Below are positions 1-7,233 of a stretch of 64,000 bases of DNA, one piece after another; the stretch's first letter is position 1, and each line of letters begins with the position of its first letter. Source of the DNA: Herbidospora cretacea (lineage in GTDB: Bacteria; Actinomycetota; Actinomycetes; Streptosporangiales; Streptosporangiaceae). Both the position numbers and the translations under genes were made by a program. The stretch is from assembly GCF_001570605.1 (NCBI RefSeq), contig NZ_BBXG01000015.1, forward strand, positions 1 to 64,000, written 5' to 3'. Below the pieces are notes generated by a model. It searched no databases and was not told where the DNA came from. It saw only the letters and a program-made list of their open reading frames with translations.

Positions 1-24
1 GTATGAACCCGGTGCGTTGTTGAC
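1..24. repeat. left terminal inverted repeat of the IS481 element
   Basis: Bases 1-24 pair with the reverse complement of 1027-1050 at 18 of 24 positions, including the identical inner block CGTTGTTGAC and outer GTAT. The outermost T expected at position 0 is outside the window. Confidence 0.75.
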
Positions 25-954
25 GCGGCTGATCGGTGGCTGGCCTCCGAGTGCGGTGTGGCAGCGATGGTAGTTGTAGCTGTGCAGGAAGTCCTGCAGT
101 GCCGCGGCGCGTTGGGTGTTGCTGGTGTAGATCCGCTGGTAGGCCCATTCATCGAGCAGGGTGCGGTTGAAGCGCTCGACTTTCCCGTTGGTCTGCGGCC
201 GGTGGGGGCGAGTGTGCTTGGCGGCCGCGCCCAGTTCGGCCAGGGCCTGTTTCCAGGCATGGGCGCGGCGGTAGTTCAGGGCGTTGTCGGTGATGACCCG
301 GTGGATGCGGGTGATGCCGTGGGCGGCGAAGAAGGCGGCGGCCCGGCGCAGGAAGGCCGCGCAGGTGGCGGCTTTCTCGTCGGTGTGGATCTCGCTGTAG
401 GCCAGCCGGCTGTGGTCGTCGACGGCTGAGTGGACGTAGTCGAAACCGACGGCCGGGTGGTGGCGGCCGGGACGCGCTTGGCGGCCGTGGACGCGCCAGC
501 CGCCGCCGTCGGGGATGCGGCCGAGTTTCTTGACGTCGATGTGGATCAGGTCGCCGGGGCGGGGGTGCTCGTAGCGGCGGATCGGGATGCCGGTGGGGCG
601 GTCCAGCCAGGCCAGGCGGTTCAGGCCGTGGCGGGTCAGGATGCGATGGACCGTTGAGGGCGGCAGGCCCACGATCGGGCCCAGGCGGGCCGGGCCGAGT
701 TTGCGGGTGGCGCGCAGCTGGCAGACCTGGGTCTCGACCTCCGCCGGGGTGCGATGCGGTGTAGTGCGGGGGCGGCTGGAGCGGTCATGGAGACCAGAGG
801 GCCCTTCCTGCCGCCAGCGGCGCACCCATTTGTGGGCGGTGGCGCGGGAGATGCCCATCTCGGCCGCCACGTGGGCCACCGGCCGTCCGGATTGGACCCG
901 ATCGATGAGCAGTTGGCGGCCATACACGGTCAGCCGGGCGTTACGGTGGGGCAC
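1..954 (-). CDS. IS481-family transposase (3' end open at the window edge)
   Basis: DDE transposase that would catalyse cut or copy-out of the surrounding element. Reading from GTG 954, 318 codons are open to base 1. The N-terminal 75 residues form a helix-turn-helix region (VAHVAAEMGISRATAHKWVR), followed by a linker and an rve integrase core. The acidic triad is D140 (IHIDVKK), D223 (ITDNALN) and E260 (NGKVERFNR), and the usual C-terminal HTALGGQPPISRV block is present. The family normally ends within a few residues of this point, so the gene looks intact rather than broken. The GTG start is supported by GGAGG at 960-964, five bases upstream, and that site sits inside a strong hairpin. No stop codon exists inside the element; it is predicted to lie in the target duplication just outside the window. 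Confidence 0.93.
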   Translation of the reverse strand, partial: MPHRNARLTVYGRQLLIDRVQSGRPVAHVAAEMGISRATAHKWVRRWRQEGPSGLHDRSSRPRTTPHRTPAEVETQVCQLRATRKLGPARLGPIVGLPPSTVHRILTRHGLNRLAWLDRPTGIPIRRYEHPRPGDLIHIDVKKLGRIPDGGGWRVHGRQARPGRHHPAVGFDYVHSAVDDHSRLAYSEIHTDEKAATCAAFLRRAAAFFAAHGITRIHRVITDNALNYRRAHAWKQALAELGAAAKHTRPHRPQTNGKVERFNRTLLDEWAYQRIYTSNTQRAAALQDFLHSYNYHRCHTALGGQPPISRVNNAPGSY

Positions 955-1007
955 GAAGACCTCCGGTGGGCGGTTCCTAGACAGCTCCACCACACCGGAG
1001 GTCTTCG
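954..1007 (-). promoter_or_regulatory. hairpin sequestering the transposase ribosome-binding site
   Basis: A perfect 15-bp inverted repeat, CGAAGACCTCCGGTG (954-968) against its complement at 993-1007, with a 24-nt loop. In the transposase transcript the 3' arm carries the GGAGG Shine-Dalgarno and its last base is the first base of the GTG start. The structure should therefore mask initiation on read-through transcripts. An element-internal promoter starting inside the loop would give an unmasked message. IS10 and IS50 use the same logic (established); its use here is inferred. Confidence 0.75.
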
Positions 1008-1026
1008 CTATTGATCAACCCCTGCA

Positions 1027-1051
1027 GTCAACAACGTTCGTGGTCAATACA
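1027..1051. repeat. right terminal inverted repeat of the IS481 element
   Basis: This is the partner of the repeat at 1-24. Read inward from 1051 it begins TGTATTGACC and contains CGTTGTTGAC. The TGT terminus is immediately followed by the GCTAGA target. Confidence 0.78.
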
Positions 1052-1057
1052 GCTAGA
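1052..1057. other. IS481 target site (NCTAGN), right copy
   Basis: GCTAGA directly follows the element terminus. The CTAG core contains the TAG stop codon (1053-1055, minus strand) of the neighbouring DUF4245 gene. A second copy is predicted just left of the window. Confidence 0.7.
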
Positions 1058-1577
1058 CGTCCCGCTCGACCAGGCTGGCCGCGAGAGCGCCCAGCTCCGG
1101 CCAGTCGGCCGAGCCGGTGACGACGACGGTGCGGCCGTCGAGGACGCGCACGAGCGAGCGCTGGTTCTTGTCCTCCCGGAAGCGCTTCTCCCAGGTCGCC
1201 CCGTTGATCACGGCGGTGCCGGCCGGGGTCTCGGTGTTGGCCATCCGGTTGGCGAAGCCCGCCAGGGGCTGCTCGTTGCTCTGGGCCAGCATGGCGTGCA
1301 TGCGCTTGCCGGTGGCGAAGCCGAGCCGCCAGGTCACCACGCCCTTGTCGGTGGTGAGGCGGGAGCTGGTCGGCACCCAGTCGGGCTGGACCGCCTTGGG
1401 CACCTCGATGGGGAACTCGGCCGCGCGGGCGGCGTTGCCCGCGTCGACGGCGAACTCGACGCGGGGGATGTGCTCGGTGCTGCTCGGCGTCGCGACCAGC
1501 AGGAACAGCCCCACGCCGGCGAAGCAGACCAGCAGCGCGAAGACGTAGCCATAGAGACCCTGGGTGTATCGGCGCAC
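1053..1577 (-). CDS. DUF4245 membrane-anchored protein
   Basis: A 174-residue protein with a short basic N-terminus, one transmembrane helix at about residues 10-30 (YVFALLVCFAGVGLFLLVA) and an extracytoplasmic domain ending SLVERDV. The sequence matches the actinobacterial DUF4245 family, which commonly lies beside glpX, as Rv1100 does beside Rv1099c. Biochemical function is unknown. The stop codon lies within the CTAG target of the adjacent insertion sequence, yet the protein keeps its normal C-terminus. A TetR gene separates it from glpX here. No ribosome-binding site distinguishes the start; the ATG places the signal-anchor normally. Confidence 0.85.
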   Translation of the reverse strand: MRRYTQGLYGYVFALLVCFAGVGLFLLVATPSSTEHIPRVEFAVDAGNAARAAEFPIEVPKAVQPDWVPTSSRLTTDKGVVTWRLGFATGKRMHAMLAQSNEQPLAGFANRMANTETPAGTAVINGATWEKRFREDKNQRSLVRVLDGRTVVVTGSADWPELGALAASLVERDV

Positions 1578-1601
1578 GATAAACGAGCCTACCGGCTCGG
1601 G

Positions 1602-2195
1602 TCAGGGGTTCCTGATCCGGCCGATGATGGCGAGGGCCTGGTCGGCCATCAGCCGGGCCGCGTCGAGGTCGGCCGACAGGGTCAGTTCCTGGACGACCGC
1701 CGCCAGCGCCCCCGTGATCACCACCACCAGCGCGTCCTCGTGCTCGAAGAGCGAGGCGTTGCGGCGGGCCCAGGTGCGCAGCCGCTCCCGGATGACGACC
1801 TCGAACCCGGGCGGGCCGTCGCCCCGCAGGAAGAGCGCCGCCAGGTCGCGTTCCTGCACGCAGCCGTCGAGATAGGCCCGCGCCCCGGCCAGGAACAGCC
1901 CCATCGGCTCGGTCTCCCCCTGGGCGCGGACCTCCTGGACGGCGGTCTTGGTGCGCTGGGCCTGCCGGTCCTGGAACTCCTCGAACAGCGCCCGATAGAG
2001 ATCGGCCTTGCCGGAGAAGTGGTGGTAGAGACTGCCCACGCTGGCCCCGGCCCGCTGGACCACCTCGGTCACGCCCGCCTCGGCGAACCCCTGGACGATG
2101 AAGACGTCACGGGCGGCGTCGAGGAGGGCCACCCGGGTCGCCGCGCCGCGTTCCGAGGTGCCCCGGACGGTCTCCTTCGTGCTGTCGCCGCTCAT
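1602..2195 (-). CDS. TetR/AcrR-family transcriptional repressor
   Basis: A 197-residue regulator. The N-terminal helix-turn-helix (about residues 25-65) shows the TetR pattern VFIVQGFAEAGVTEVVQRAGASVGSLYHHFSGKADLY, and the remainder is a helical ligand and dimerisation domain. A GTG 45 bases further upstream would add 15 unconserved residues and crowd the divergent glpX promoter, so the ATG at 2195 is preferred. The gene is divergent from glpX across 81 bp and could regulate that gene or itself; no clear operator was found. It interrupts the usual DUF4245-glpX adjacency. Confidence 0.85.
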   Translation of the reverse strand: MSGDSTKETVRGTSERGAATRVALLDAARDVFIVQGFAEAGVTEVVQRAGASVGSLYHHFSGKADLYRALFEEFQDRQAQRTKTAVQEVRAQGETEPMGLFLAGARAYLDGCVQERDLAALFLRGDGPPGFEVVIRERLRTWARRNASLFEHEDALVVVITGALAAVVQELTLSADLDAARLMADQALAIIGRIRNP

Positions 2196-2276
2196 GCAGG
2201 CGAGATTATCGATGGAGCCGGGCGGTGTGGCACGACTCACGCAGAATCAACAGGCGATACCGGGTAGGGCAGGGTT

Positions 2277-3329
2277 ATGAACTCAGATCAGTCCGTGCCG
2301 CCGCCTCTTGCGACCGAGCACCGCGCTCCCGACCGCAACCTCGCCCTCGAACTGGTCCGGGTGACGGAGGCGGCGGCGATGGCCAGCGCCCGCTGGGTCG
2401 GCCGGGGTGACAAGAACGGCGCCGACGGGGCCGCCGTCAGCGCCATGCGCCAGTTGATCAACACGGTGTCGATGCGCGGCGTGGTGGTGATCGGCGAGGG
2501 CGAGAAGGACAAGGCCCCGATGCTGTTCAACGGCGAGGAGGTCGGCGACGGCACCGGCCCGCAGTGCGACGTGGCGGTCGACCCGATCGACGGCACCCGC
2601 CTGTGCGCCCTGGGCATGAACAACGCCATCTCGGTGATCGCGGTGAGCCCCCGGGGCTCGATGTACGACTCCAGCGCCGTCTTCTACATGGAGAAGCTCG
2701 TCACGGGCGCCGAGGCGGCCGACGTGGTCGACATCGAGGCGCCGGTGGCCCGCAACGTGGCCGCGGTGGCCAAGGCCAAGGGCGGCAAGGCGTCCGACGT
2801 GACCGTGGTGATCCTCGACCGGACCCGCCACGAGAACCTGGTGCGGGAGGTCCGGGAGACCGGCGCGCGGATCAAGTTCATCACCGACGGCGACGTCGCC
2901 GGCGCGATCATGGCGGCCCAGCCGGGCACCGGCATCGACCTGATGCTCGGCATCGGCGGCACGCCCGAGGGCACCGTCGCGGCCTGCGCGATGAAGTGCC
3001 TGGGCGGCACCATCCAGGGCAAGCTGTGGCCCCAGGACGAGGCGGAGCGCCGCAAGGCCCTGGACGCGGGCCTCGACCTCGACCGGGTGCTCACCACCGA
3101 CGACCTGGTCAGCTCCGACGACGTCTTCTTCGCCGCCACCGGCGTCACCGACGGCGAGCTGATGAACGGCGTGCGCTACCAGGGCGGCCGGCACACCCGG
3201 GGCGGCGTGGCCCGTACCCACTCACTGGTCATGCGGGGCCGGTCGGGCACGATCCGGCGGATCGAGAGCGAACACCAGCTCTGGAAGCTGGGCGCCTACA
3301 GCGCGATCAACTTCGACACCGCGCTCTGA
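2277..3329 (+). CDS. glpX: class II fructose-1,6-bisphosphatase
   Basis: Hydrolyses fructose-1,6-bisphosphate to fructose-6-phosphate, the committed gluconeogenic step in the cytoplasm. The 350 residues cover the whole GlpX fold, with [11 protein letters not shown] at 73-83 and the metal/phosphate signature DPIDGTR at 102-108 (GTR in place of the more usual GTN/GTT), then GIGGTPEG in the sugar-phosphate region. Length is normal for actinobacterial GlpX, the only FBPase class in many actinomycetes. AGGGCAGGG precedes the ATG. With pckG at 30.3 kb and two fumarases, the window carries much of the malate-to-hexose route. Confidence 0.97.
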   Translation: MNSDQSVPPPLATEHRAPDRNLALELVRVTEAAAMASARWVGRGDKNGADGAAVSAMRQLINTVSMRGVVVIGEGEKDKAPMLFNGEEVGDGTGPQCDVAVDPIDGTRLCALGMNNAISVIAVSPRGSMYDSSAVFYMEKLVTGAEAADVVDIEAPVARNVAAVAKAKGGKASDVTVVILDRTRHENLVREVRETGARIKFITDGDVAGAIMAAQPGTGIDLMLGIGGTPEGTVAACAMKCLGGTIQGKLWPQDEAERRKALDAGLDLDRVLTTDDLVSSDDVFFAATGVTDGELMNGVRYQGGRHTRGGVARTHSLVMRGRSGTIRRIESEHQLWKLGAYSAINFDTAL

Positions 3330-3340
3330 GACACCGCGCT

Positions 3341-3964
3341 CTAGCGCCGCCAGCCCTTCTTCGGGGGCTTGGGCGACTTGGCGATCACTCGCCCGCCCCA
3401 GACGTATCCGGTCAGTTCGATGACCGGGCAGTCGGGGTCGGCGGGTGGCCGGGTCTGGTCCTTGAACTGGGGGACCCGGGCGCCGGGGGCGATCGTGATC
3501 CGGACGCCCTCCGGGACGGTCATGTTGACCGTGCCCGCCACCACGGCGAGCTGGACGACGATCCGGCGCGACTGGAGCAGCGCGTCGCGCAGGTCGAGGT
3601 CGACCTTGCCGCCGATCGAGCTGACCGGGACCGTCGAGGGCACGATCCAGCGCCCGCCGCGCGTCTCGTTCCGGAACACGGCCGCGACGGGCCGGTTGTG
3701 CAGGGCGATCGGCTGCTGGTCGGGCGGCAGCAGGTCGCGGGTGAGCCCGATCAGGTCGCCGAGGGTCCGGGCCTGGTAGGCGGCGTCGACCCGTTCCTCG
3801 TGTTCGAGCCGGGACAGCCGCCCGTCGGCCATGGCGTCGGTGAGCACGGAGATGACCCGCTCGCGGTCGGCGTCGGAGGCGCGCAACTCCTCGGGCCGCG
3901 GACCGGAGGAGCCCTGGTTGGGGGCGACCAGGGCGGCGATCCATTCACGGAAGTCGTTGCTCAC
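3341..3964 (-). CDS. DUF1707 domain protein with LiaF-like C-terminal domain
   Basis: 207 residues from the GTG at 3964; an upstream GTG would add 12 residues but lacks a better ribosome-binding site. The N-terminal DUF1707 block reads RASDADRERVISVLTDAM through LEHEERVDAAYQARTLGDL (about residues 28-80). It is followed by a beta-rich domain (VNMTVPEGVRITI) resembling the C-terminal region of LiaF/DUF2154 proteins, with a basic Lys/Pro tail. There is no transmembrane segment. Such proteins are linked to envelope-stress or membrane-associated regulation, but the exact role is unknown. Convergent with glpX, 11 bp between stops. Confidence 0.75.
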   Translation of the reverse strand: MSNDFREWIAALVAPNQGSSGPRPEELRASDADRERVISVLTDAMADGRLSRLEHEERVDAAYQARTLGDLIGLTRDLLPPDQQPIALHNRPVAAVFRNETRGGRWIVPSTVPVSSIGGKVDLDLRDALLQSRRIVVQLAVVAGTVNMTVPEGVRITIAPGARVPQFKDQTRPPADPDCPVIELTGYVWGGRVIAKSPKPPKKGWRR

Positions 3965-3992
3965 TCTTCGAAGATTACGGGGTGCGCGCGGA

Positions 3993-4043
3993 TTTCCCAC
4001 CCGGGAAAGGCCCGGATCCCCCCGCTCAGGGTCATCCCTGAGC
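3993..4043 (-). promoter_or_regulatory. two inverted repeats upstream of the DUF1707 gene
   Basis: TTTCCC-ACCC-GGGAAA at 3993-4008 and GCTCAGGG-TCAT-CCCTGAGC at 4024-4043 are both perfect. They lie 29-79 bases upstream of the GTG at 3964. The second has the CAGGG-N4-CCCTG symmetry expected of a dimeric regulator, perhaps a LuxR/NarL-type response regulator (inference). Neither has a U-run, so termination is unlikely. Confidence 0.45.
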
Positions 4044-4134
4044 CGCCGCCTCCGGGGAGCTCCGCCGCGGGAAGGAGCCCCGGTTCAGCTTTCCGGGCGA
4101 TCCCGGCGACCGATGCGGACGCGACGCTGAACGC

Positions 4135-4683
4135 ATGAATCCGCGCATCGCCTACCTCGGCGCGCCCCTCCTCACCTTCGCGTACGGGGTGATCCGGCTC
4201 CTGAGCGAGCACGGCCCCGGTCTGGCCTGGACCACGGGCCACCTCGCCTTCCTGGTCGCCCTCGGCCTCTACGCCGTCGTCCTGCTCGACCTCGGGCGGC
4301 ACACCCACACCGGCTTCACGGTCGTCGGCCTCCTCGGCCTGGCCGCCTTCGCCGCGCAGTTCCTCATCGACCTGGTGGTGGGCTTCCTGTCCGCCGACCG
4401 CGCGGAGATGGGCGACCTGTTCGGCCAGGTCTACGACGTGCCGGGGCTGGAGGTGGTCGTCCGGGTCGCCGGGCCGCCGCTCTTCTACGTCGCTCTGTTC
4501 GCCATGCTGACCCACCTCGCGATCCGGCGTCTGGTCCCGTTCTGGATCCCGGCGTCCGTGCTGGTGGCGAGTGTGCTGCCGGCGATCGAGCTGGACCTGC
4601 TGCCGATCTCGGCGGCGATCATCCTGGTCGCCTTCTCGATGACCGTGCGGGAGATTGTTGACCTGGAACCGGCCCGCCCCTAG
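4135..4683 (+). CDS. polytopic membrane protein, function unknown
   Basis: 182 residues, almost entirely hydrophobic, with about five or six transmembrane helices: around residues 8-22, 33-50, 60-82, 110-130, 138-152 and 158-172. No catalytic motif or known transporter signature is recognisable. The ATG has no obvious Shine-Dalgarno sequence. It lies 43 bp upstream of an MFS transporter and may be co-transcribed with it. Base composition matches the neighbours. Confidence 0.7.
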   Translation: MNPRIAYLGAPLLTFAYGVIRLLSEHGPGLAWTTGHLAFLVALGLYAVVLLDLGRHTHTGFTVVGLLGLAAFAAQFLIDLVVGFLSADRAEMGDLFGQVYDVPGLEVVVRVAGPPLFYVALFAMLTHLAIRRLVPFWIPASVLVASVLPAIELDLLPISAAIILVAFSMTVREIVDLEPARP

Positions 4684-4725
4684 CCTGAGCGAAAATCTGA
4701 ACCTCGCTCATATTCGGGGGCTCTC

Positions 4726-5913
4726 GTGCCGCGTGACCGGCAGGCCCGGATCGCCACCTTCGCCGTGTTCTTCGTGCAGGGGCTGGCCTTCTCCACACTG
4801 CTCACCCAGGTGGCGGCGCTGCAGCGCAGACACGGCCTGAGCGAGGGCGAGCTGACCCTCCTGCTGCTGGTCGTCCCGGTCATCGCCGGAGTGGGCAGCG
4901 TCGTGGCGGGCCAGGTGGCCGCCCGGTGGGGCAGCCGCTTCATGATCCTGTACGTCCAGCCGCTCGCCTGCGTCGCGGTCGCGCTCACCGGGTGGGCGGC
5001 CAACGTGCCGTTCCTGGTGGCGGCGCTGGTGCTGTTCGGGCTGGGCCTGGGCGGGGTCGACGCCGGGATGAACATGCAGGGCACCGCCGTCGAGCGGCGC
5101 TACGCCCGGCCGGTGATGACGGGCTTCCACGCGCTGTGGAGCCTGGCGGCGGTGATCGGCGCGGCCTGGGCCTCGAACGCGGCGGGCCAGGGGCTCGATC
5201 TCGGCCCGGTGTTCACGATCGCGATGGTCCCGGCCGTGATCATCTCGCTGGCCGCCAACCGGTGGCTGTGCGGCCCGGCCGAGGAGCACGTCGAGTCCGT
5301 CGCGCAGACGCCCCGGGTCAAGGTCCCGTGGGGGCCGATCCTGCCGCTCTGCCTGGCGATGGCCTTCCTCTACGTGGGCGACGCGTCGGTCTCCAACTTC
5401 GGGTCGGTCTACTTCGACCAGGCGCTCCGCGCCGAGGCGTGGCTGGCGCCGTGGGCGCTGGGGGCCTACCAGGCGGCGACCTTCGTCGTCAGGGTCGGCG
5501 GGGACGCGGCGGTCCGCCGGTTCGGGCCCGCCACGATCGTGCGGGTCGGCGGGGCGGTCGCGGCGCTCGGGTTCCTGCTGATCGTGCTGGCGCCGGGTGA
5601 GGTGACGGCCATCGCCGGGTTCGCGCTGACCGGGGTCGGGCTGTCGGTGGTCGCGCCGCAGTCGTTCTCGGCGGCCGGGCGGCTCGACCCGGCCGGGACC
5701 GGCGTGGCCATCGCGCGGGTCAACATGTTCAACTACGTCGGCTTCATCGTGGGGGCCGCGCTGGTCGGCGGCATCGGCGACGCCGCCGGGTTCCAGGCCG
5801 CGTTCGTCGCGCCGCTCATCCTGGCGGCCGGGATCGTGGTGCTGGCCAGGGGCTTCGCATCTCCCGTACGGCGGCCGCGAGCCGATGACCCGGCCATCGG
5901 GCGAACCCCATGA
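4726..5913 (+). CDS. MFS transporter
   Basis: 395 residues from GTG 4726, supported by GGGGG about 6 bases upstream. About twelve transmembrane helices are predictable, with the MFS loop between helices 2 and 3 (GQVAARWGSRF) at about residues 64-74. Substrate cannot be inferred. The last 98 bases overlap the 3' end of the convergent MocR gene. The hydrophilic tail VRRPRADDPAIGRTP is encoded in that overlap and is probably dispensable. Confidence 0.88.
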   Translation: MPRDRQARIATFAVFFVQGLAFSTLLTQVAALQRRHGLSEGELTLLLLVVPVIAGVGSVVAGQVAARWGSRFMILYVQPLACVAVALTGWAANVPFLVAALVLFGLGLGGVDAGMNMQGTAVERRYARPVMTGFHALWSLAAVIGAAWASNAAGQGLDLGPVFTIAMVPAVIISLAANRWLCGPAEEHVESVAQTPRVKVPWGPILPLCLAMAFLYVGDASVSNFGSVYFDQALRAEAWLAPWALGAYQAATFVVRVGGDAAVRRFGPATIVRVGGAVAALGFLLIVLAPGEVTAIAGFALTGVGLSVVAPQSFSAAGRLDPAGTGVAIARVNMFNYVGFIVGAALVGGIGDAAGFQAAFVAPLILAAGIVVLARGFASPVRRPRADDPAIGRTP

Positions 5914-7162
5914 CCACGGCGGGCCCGTCGACCGGTTCGGCGGCCAGCCCGGCCGCGACCGCCTGAGCGGCGAACTCGCGGGCGTCCCACTCGGGCGGCA
6001 GCTCGGCGAACAGGTGCAGCCCGGCCGAGATGCCGCAGACCTTGACCTCGGGGAACCGCTCGCCCAGCGCGCCCACCAGGGCGTCGCGGCGGGCCCGGTA
6101 TTCGCGCCGCATCCGCCGCAGGTGCCGGTCGTAGGCACCGTTGGCGATGAAGTGGGCCAGCGTGTACTGGTCGAGCACCGGTGACCCCAGGTCGAACTCG
6201 CTGCGGACCTTGCGGAGCTCGGCGGCGAGCTTGGCGGGCGCGACCAGCCAGCCCAGCCGCAGGCCCGGCGCGAGGGCCTTGCTGACGCTCCCGGCCAGCA
6301 CCACCCGGCCGGGGGCGAGCCCCTGGAGGCAGCCGACGGGTTCGCGGTCGAACCGGAACTCGGCGTCGTAGTCGTCCTCCAGGACGGTCGCCCCGGTCCT
6401 GGCCGCCCACGAGATCAGCTCGGCCCGACGGCGCGGCGACAGCACCACCCCGGTCGGATAGTGGTGCGCCGGGGTCAGCAGCACCGCCTGGGCCCCGCTG
6501 CGGGCCAGTTCGGCGACGTCGATCCCCTCGTCGTCCACCGGGATCCCGACCAGCTCGGCCCCGGCCCTGCGCAGGAGCGGCGTCTGCCGCTCGCTCGTCG
6601 GCAGCTCGGTGGCCAGCCGCAACGGCCCGAGCGCCTGGACGACCAGCGACAGCCCCTGCGCGACCCCGGTCACCACCACGACGTTCTCGGGCTCGGCCCG
6701 CGCCGCCCGGACCCGCTTCAGATAGGCGGCCAGCTCGCTCCGGAGCTCGGGCACCCCGCCGGGGTCGCCGTAGTCGAGCGCGTCGTGGGGCAGCGTGGCC
6801 AGCACGTGGCGGTAGGCCGCGCTCCACGCCTGCCGGGGGAACGCGCCGAGGTCGGGCGAGGTCGGCCGCCCGCCGAAGTCGCCGGAGGGGTCGGCCGGCG
6901 ACGCGGGCTCCTCGATGGTGACGGCCGCCACGGTCGTCCCTGCCCCGATCCGGGACTCCAGGAAGCCTTCGGCGACGAGTTGCTCGTACGCCTCCACGAC
7001 CACCCCGCGCGAGACGGCCAGATCGCGGGCGAGGTCGCGGCTGGCCGGGAGCCGGGTGCCCGCGGGCAGCCGGCCGGTGCGCACCGCCTCGCGGAGCTCA
7101 CCGGCCACCTGGCGGGCGAGACCGCCGGCCTGGCGGTCGAGGGAGAGATGCAGGTCGGCCAC
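5816..7162 (-). CDS. MocR/PdxR-type regulator (GntR HTH fused to class I aminotransferase domain)
   Basis: 448 residues. The N-terminal GntR winged helix (residues 1-75, LPASRDLARDLAVSRGVVVEAYEQL) is joined to a fold-type I aminotransferase domain. It has the PLP-lysine K295 in AGSVSKALAPGLRLGW and DDYDAEFR at 263-270. MocR proteins sense PLP or amino compounds and typically control a divergent neighbour. Here that is the EamA exporter 71 bp away. The GTG start is preceded by GAGGA. The 3' end overlaps the convergent MFS gene by 98 bp. Confidence 0.93.
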   Translation of the reverse strand: MADLHLSLDRQAGGLARQVAGELREAVRTGRLPAGTRLPASRDLARDLAVSRGVVVEAYEQLVAEGFLESRIGAGTTVAAVTIEEPASPADPSGDFGGRPTSPDLGAFPRQAWSAAYRHVLATLPHDALDYGDPGGVPELRSELAAYLKRVRAARAEPENVVVVTGVAQGLSLVVQALGPLRLATELPTSERQTPLLRRAGAELVGIPVDDEGIDVAELARSGAQAVLLTPAHHYPTGVVLSPRRRAELISWAARTGATVLEDDYDAEFRFDREPVGCLQGLAPGRVVLAGSVSKALAPGLRLGWLVAPAKLAAELRKVRSEFDLGSPVLDQYTLAHFIANGAYDRHLRRMRREYRARRDALVGALGERFPEVKVCGISAGLHLFAELPPEWDAREFAAQAVAAGLAAEPVDGPAVVMGFARWPGHRLAAAVREMRSPWPAPRSRPPG

Positions 7163-7233
7163 CGATTGGTCCTCGTTTTGGTGGAGAAATTGGACTGATT
7201 ACGTGAACCATTACATTCATAGCATCCAACGTC
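7163..7233. promoter_or_regulatory. divergent promoter with ATTGG direct repeats; leaderless -10 for the EamA gene
   Basis: Three TTGG direct-repeat boxes occur in same-strand orientation between 7164 and 7195 (ATTGGTCC, TTTTGGTG, ATTGGACT), a layout typical of MocR operators. TAGCAT at 7220-7225 ends eight bases before the ATG at 7234, the spacing of a leaderless transcript. MocR binding is inferred. Confidence 0.5.

Larger units (their letters stand above)
1..1051 (-). mobile_element. IS481-family insertion sequence (lacking about one base at its left end)
   Basis: A single transposase gene lies between imperfect terminal inverted repeats. The right end (1027-1051) and the first 24 bases of the window match at 18 of 24 positions. 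The outer end reads TGTATTG inward from position 1051. By symmetry the left terminal base should be position 0, so the element is about 1052 bp, typical for IS481. It abuts GCTAGA, which fits the NCTAGN target that IS481 of Bordetella duplicates as 6 bp (established knowledge). The insertion lies exactly at the TAG stop of the DUF4245 gene and does not disrupt it. The left flank is outside the window, so target duplication cannot be confirmed here. Confidence 0.9.

Noticed and set aside
1053-1577. DUF4245 gene as a pseudogene disrupted by the insertion sequence
   Set aside because: The frame keeps its natural stop and C-terminal residues; the insertion falls at the stop codon and preserves it.
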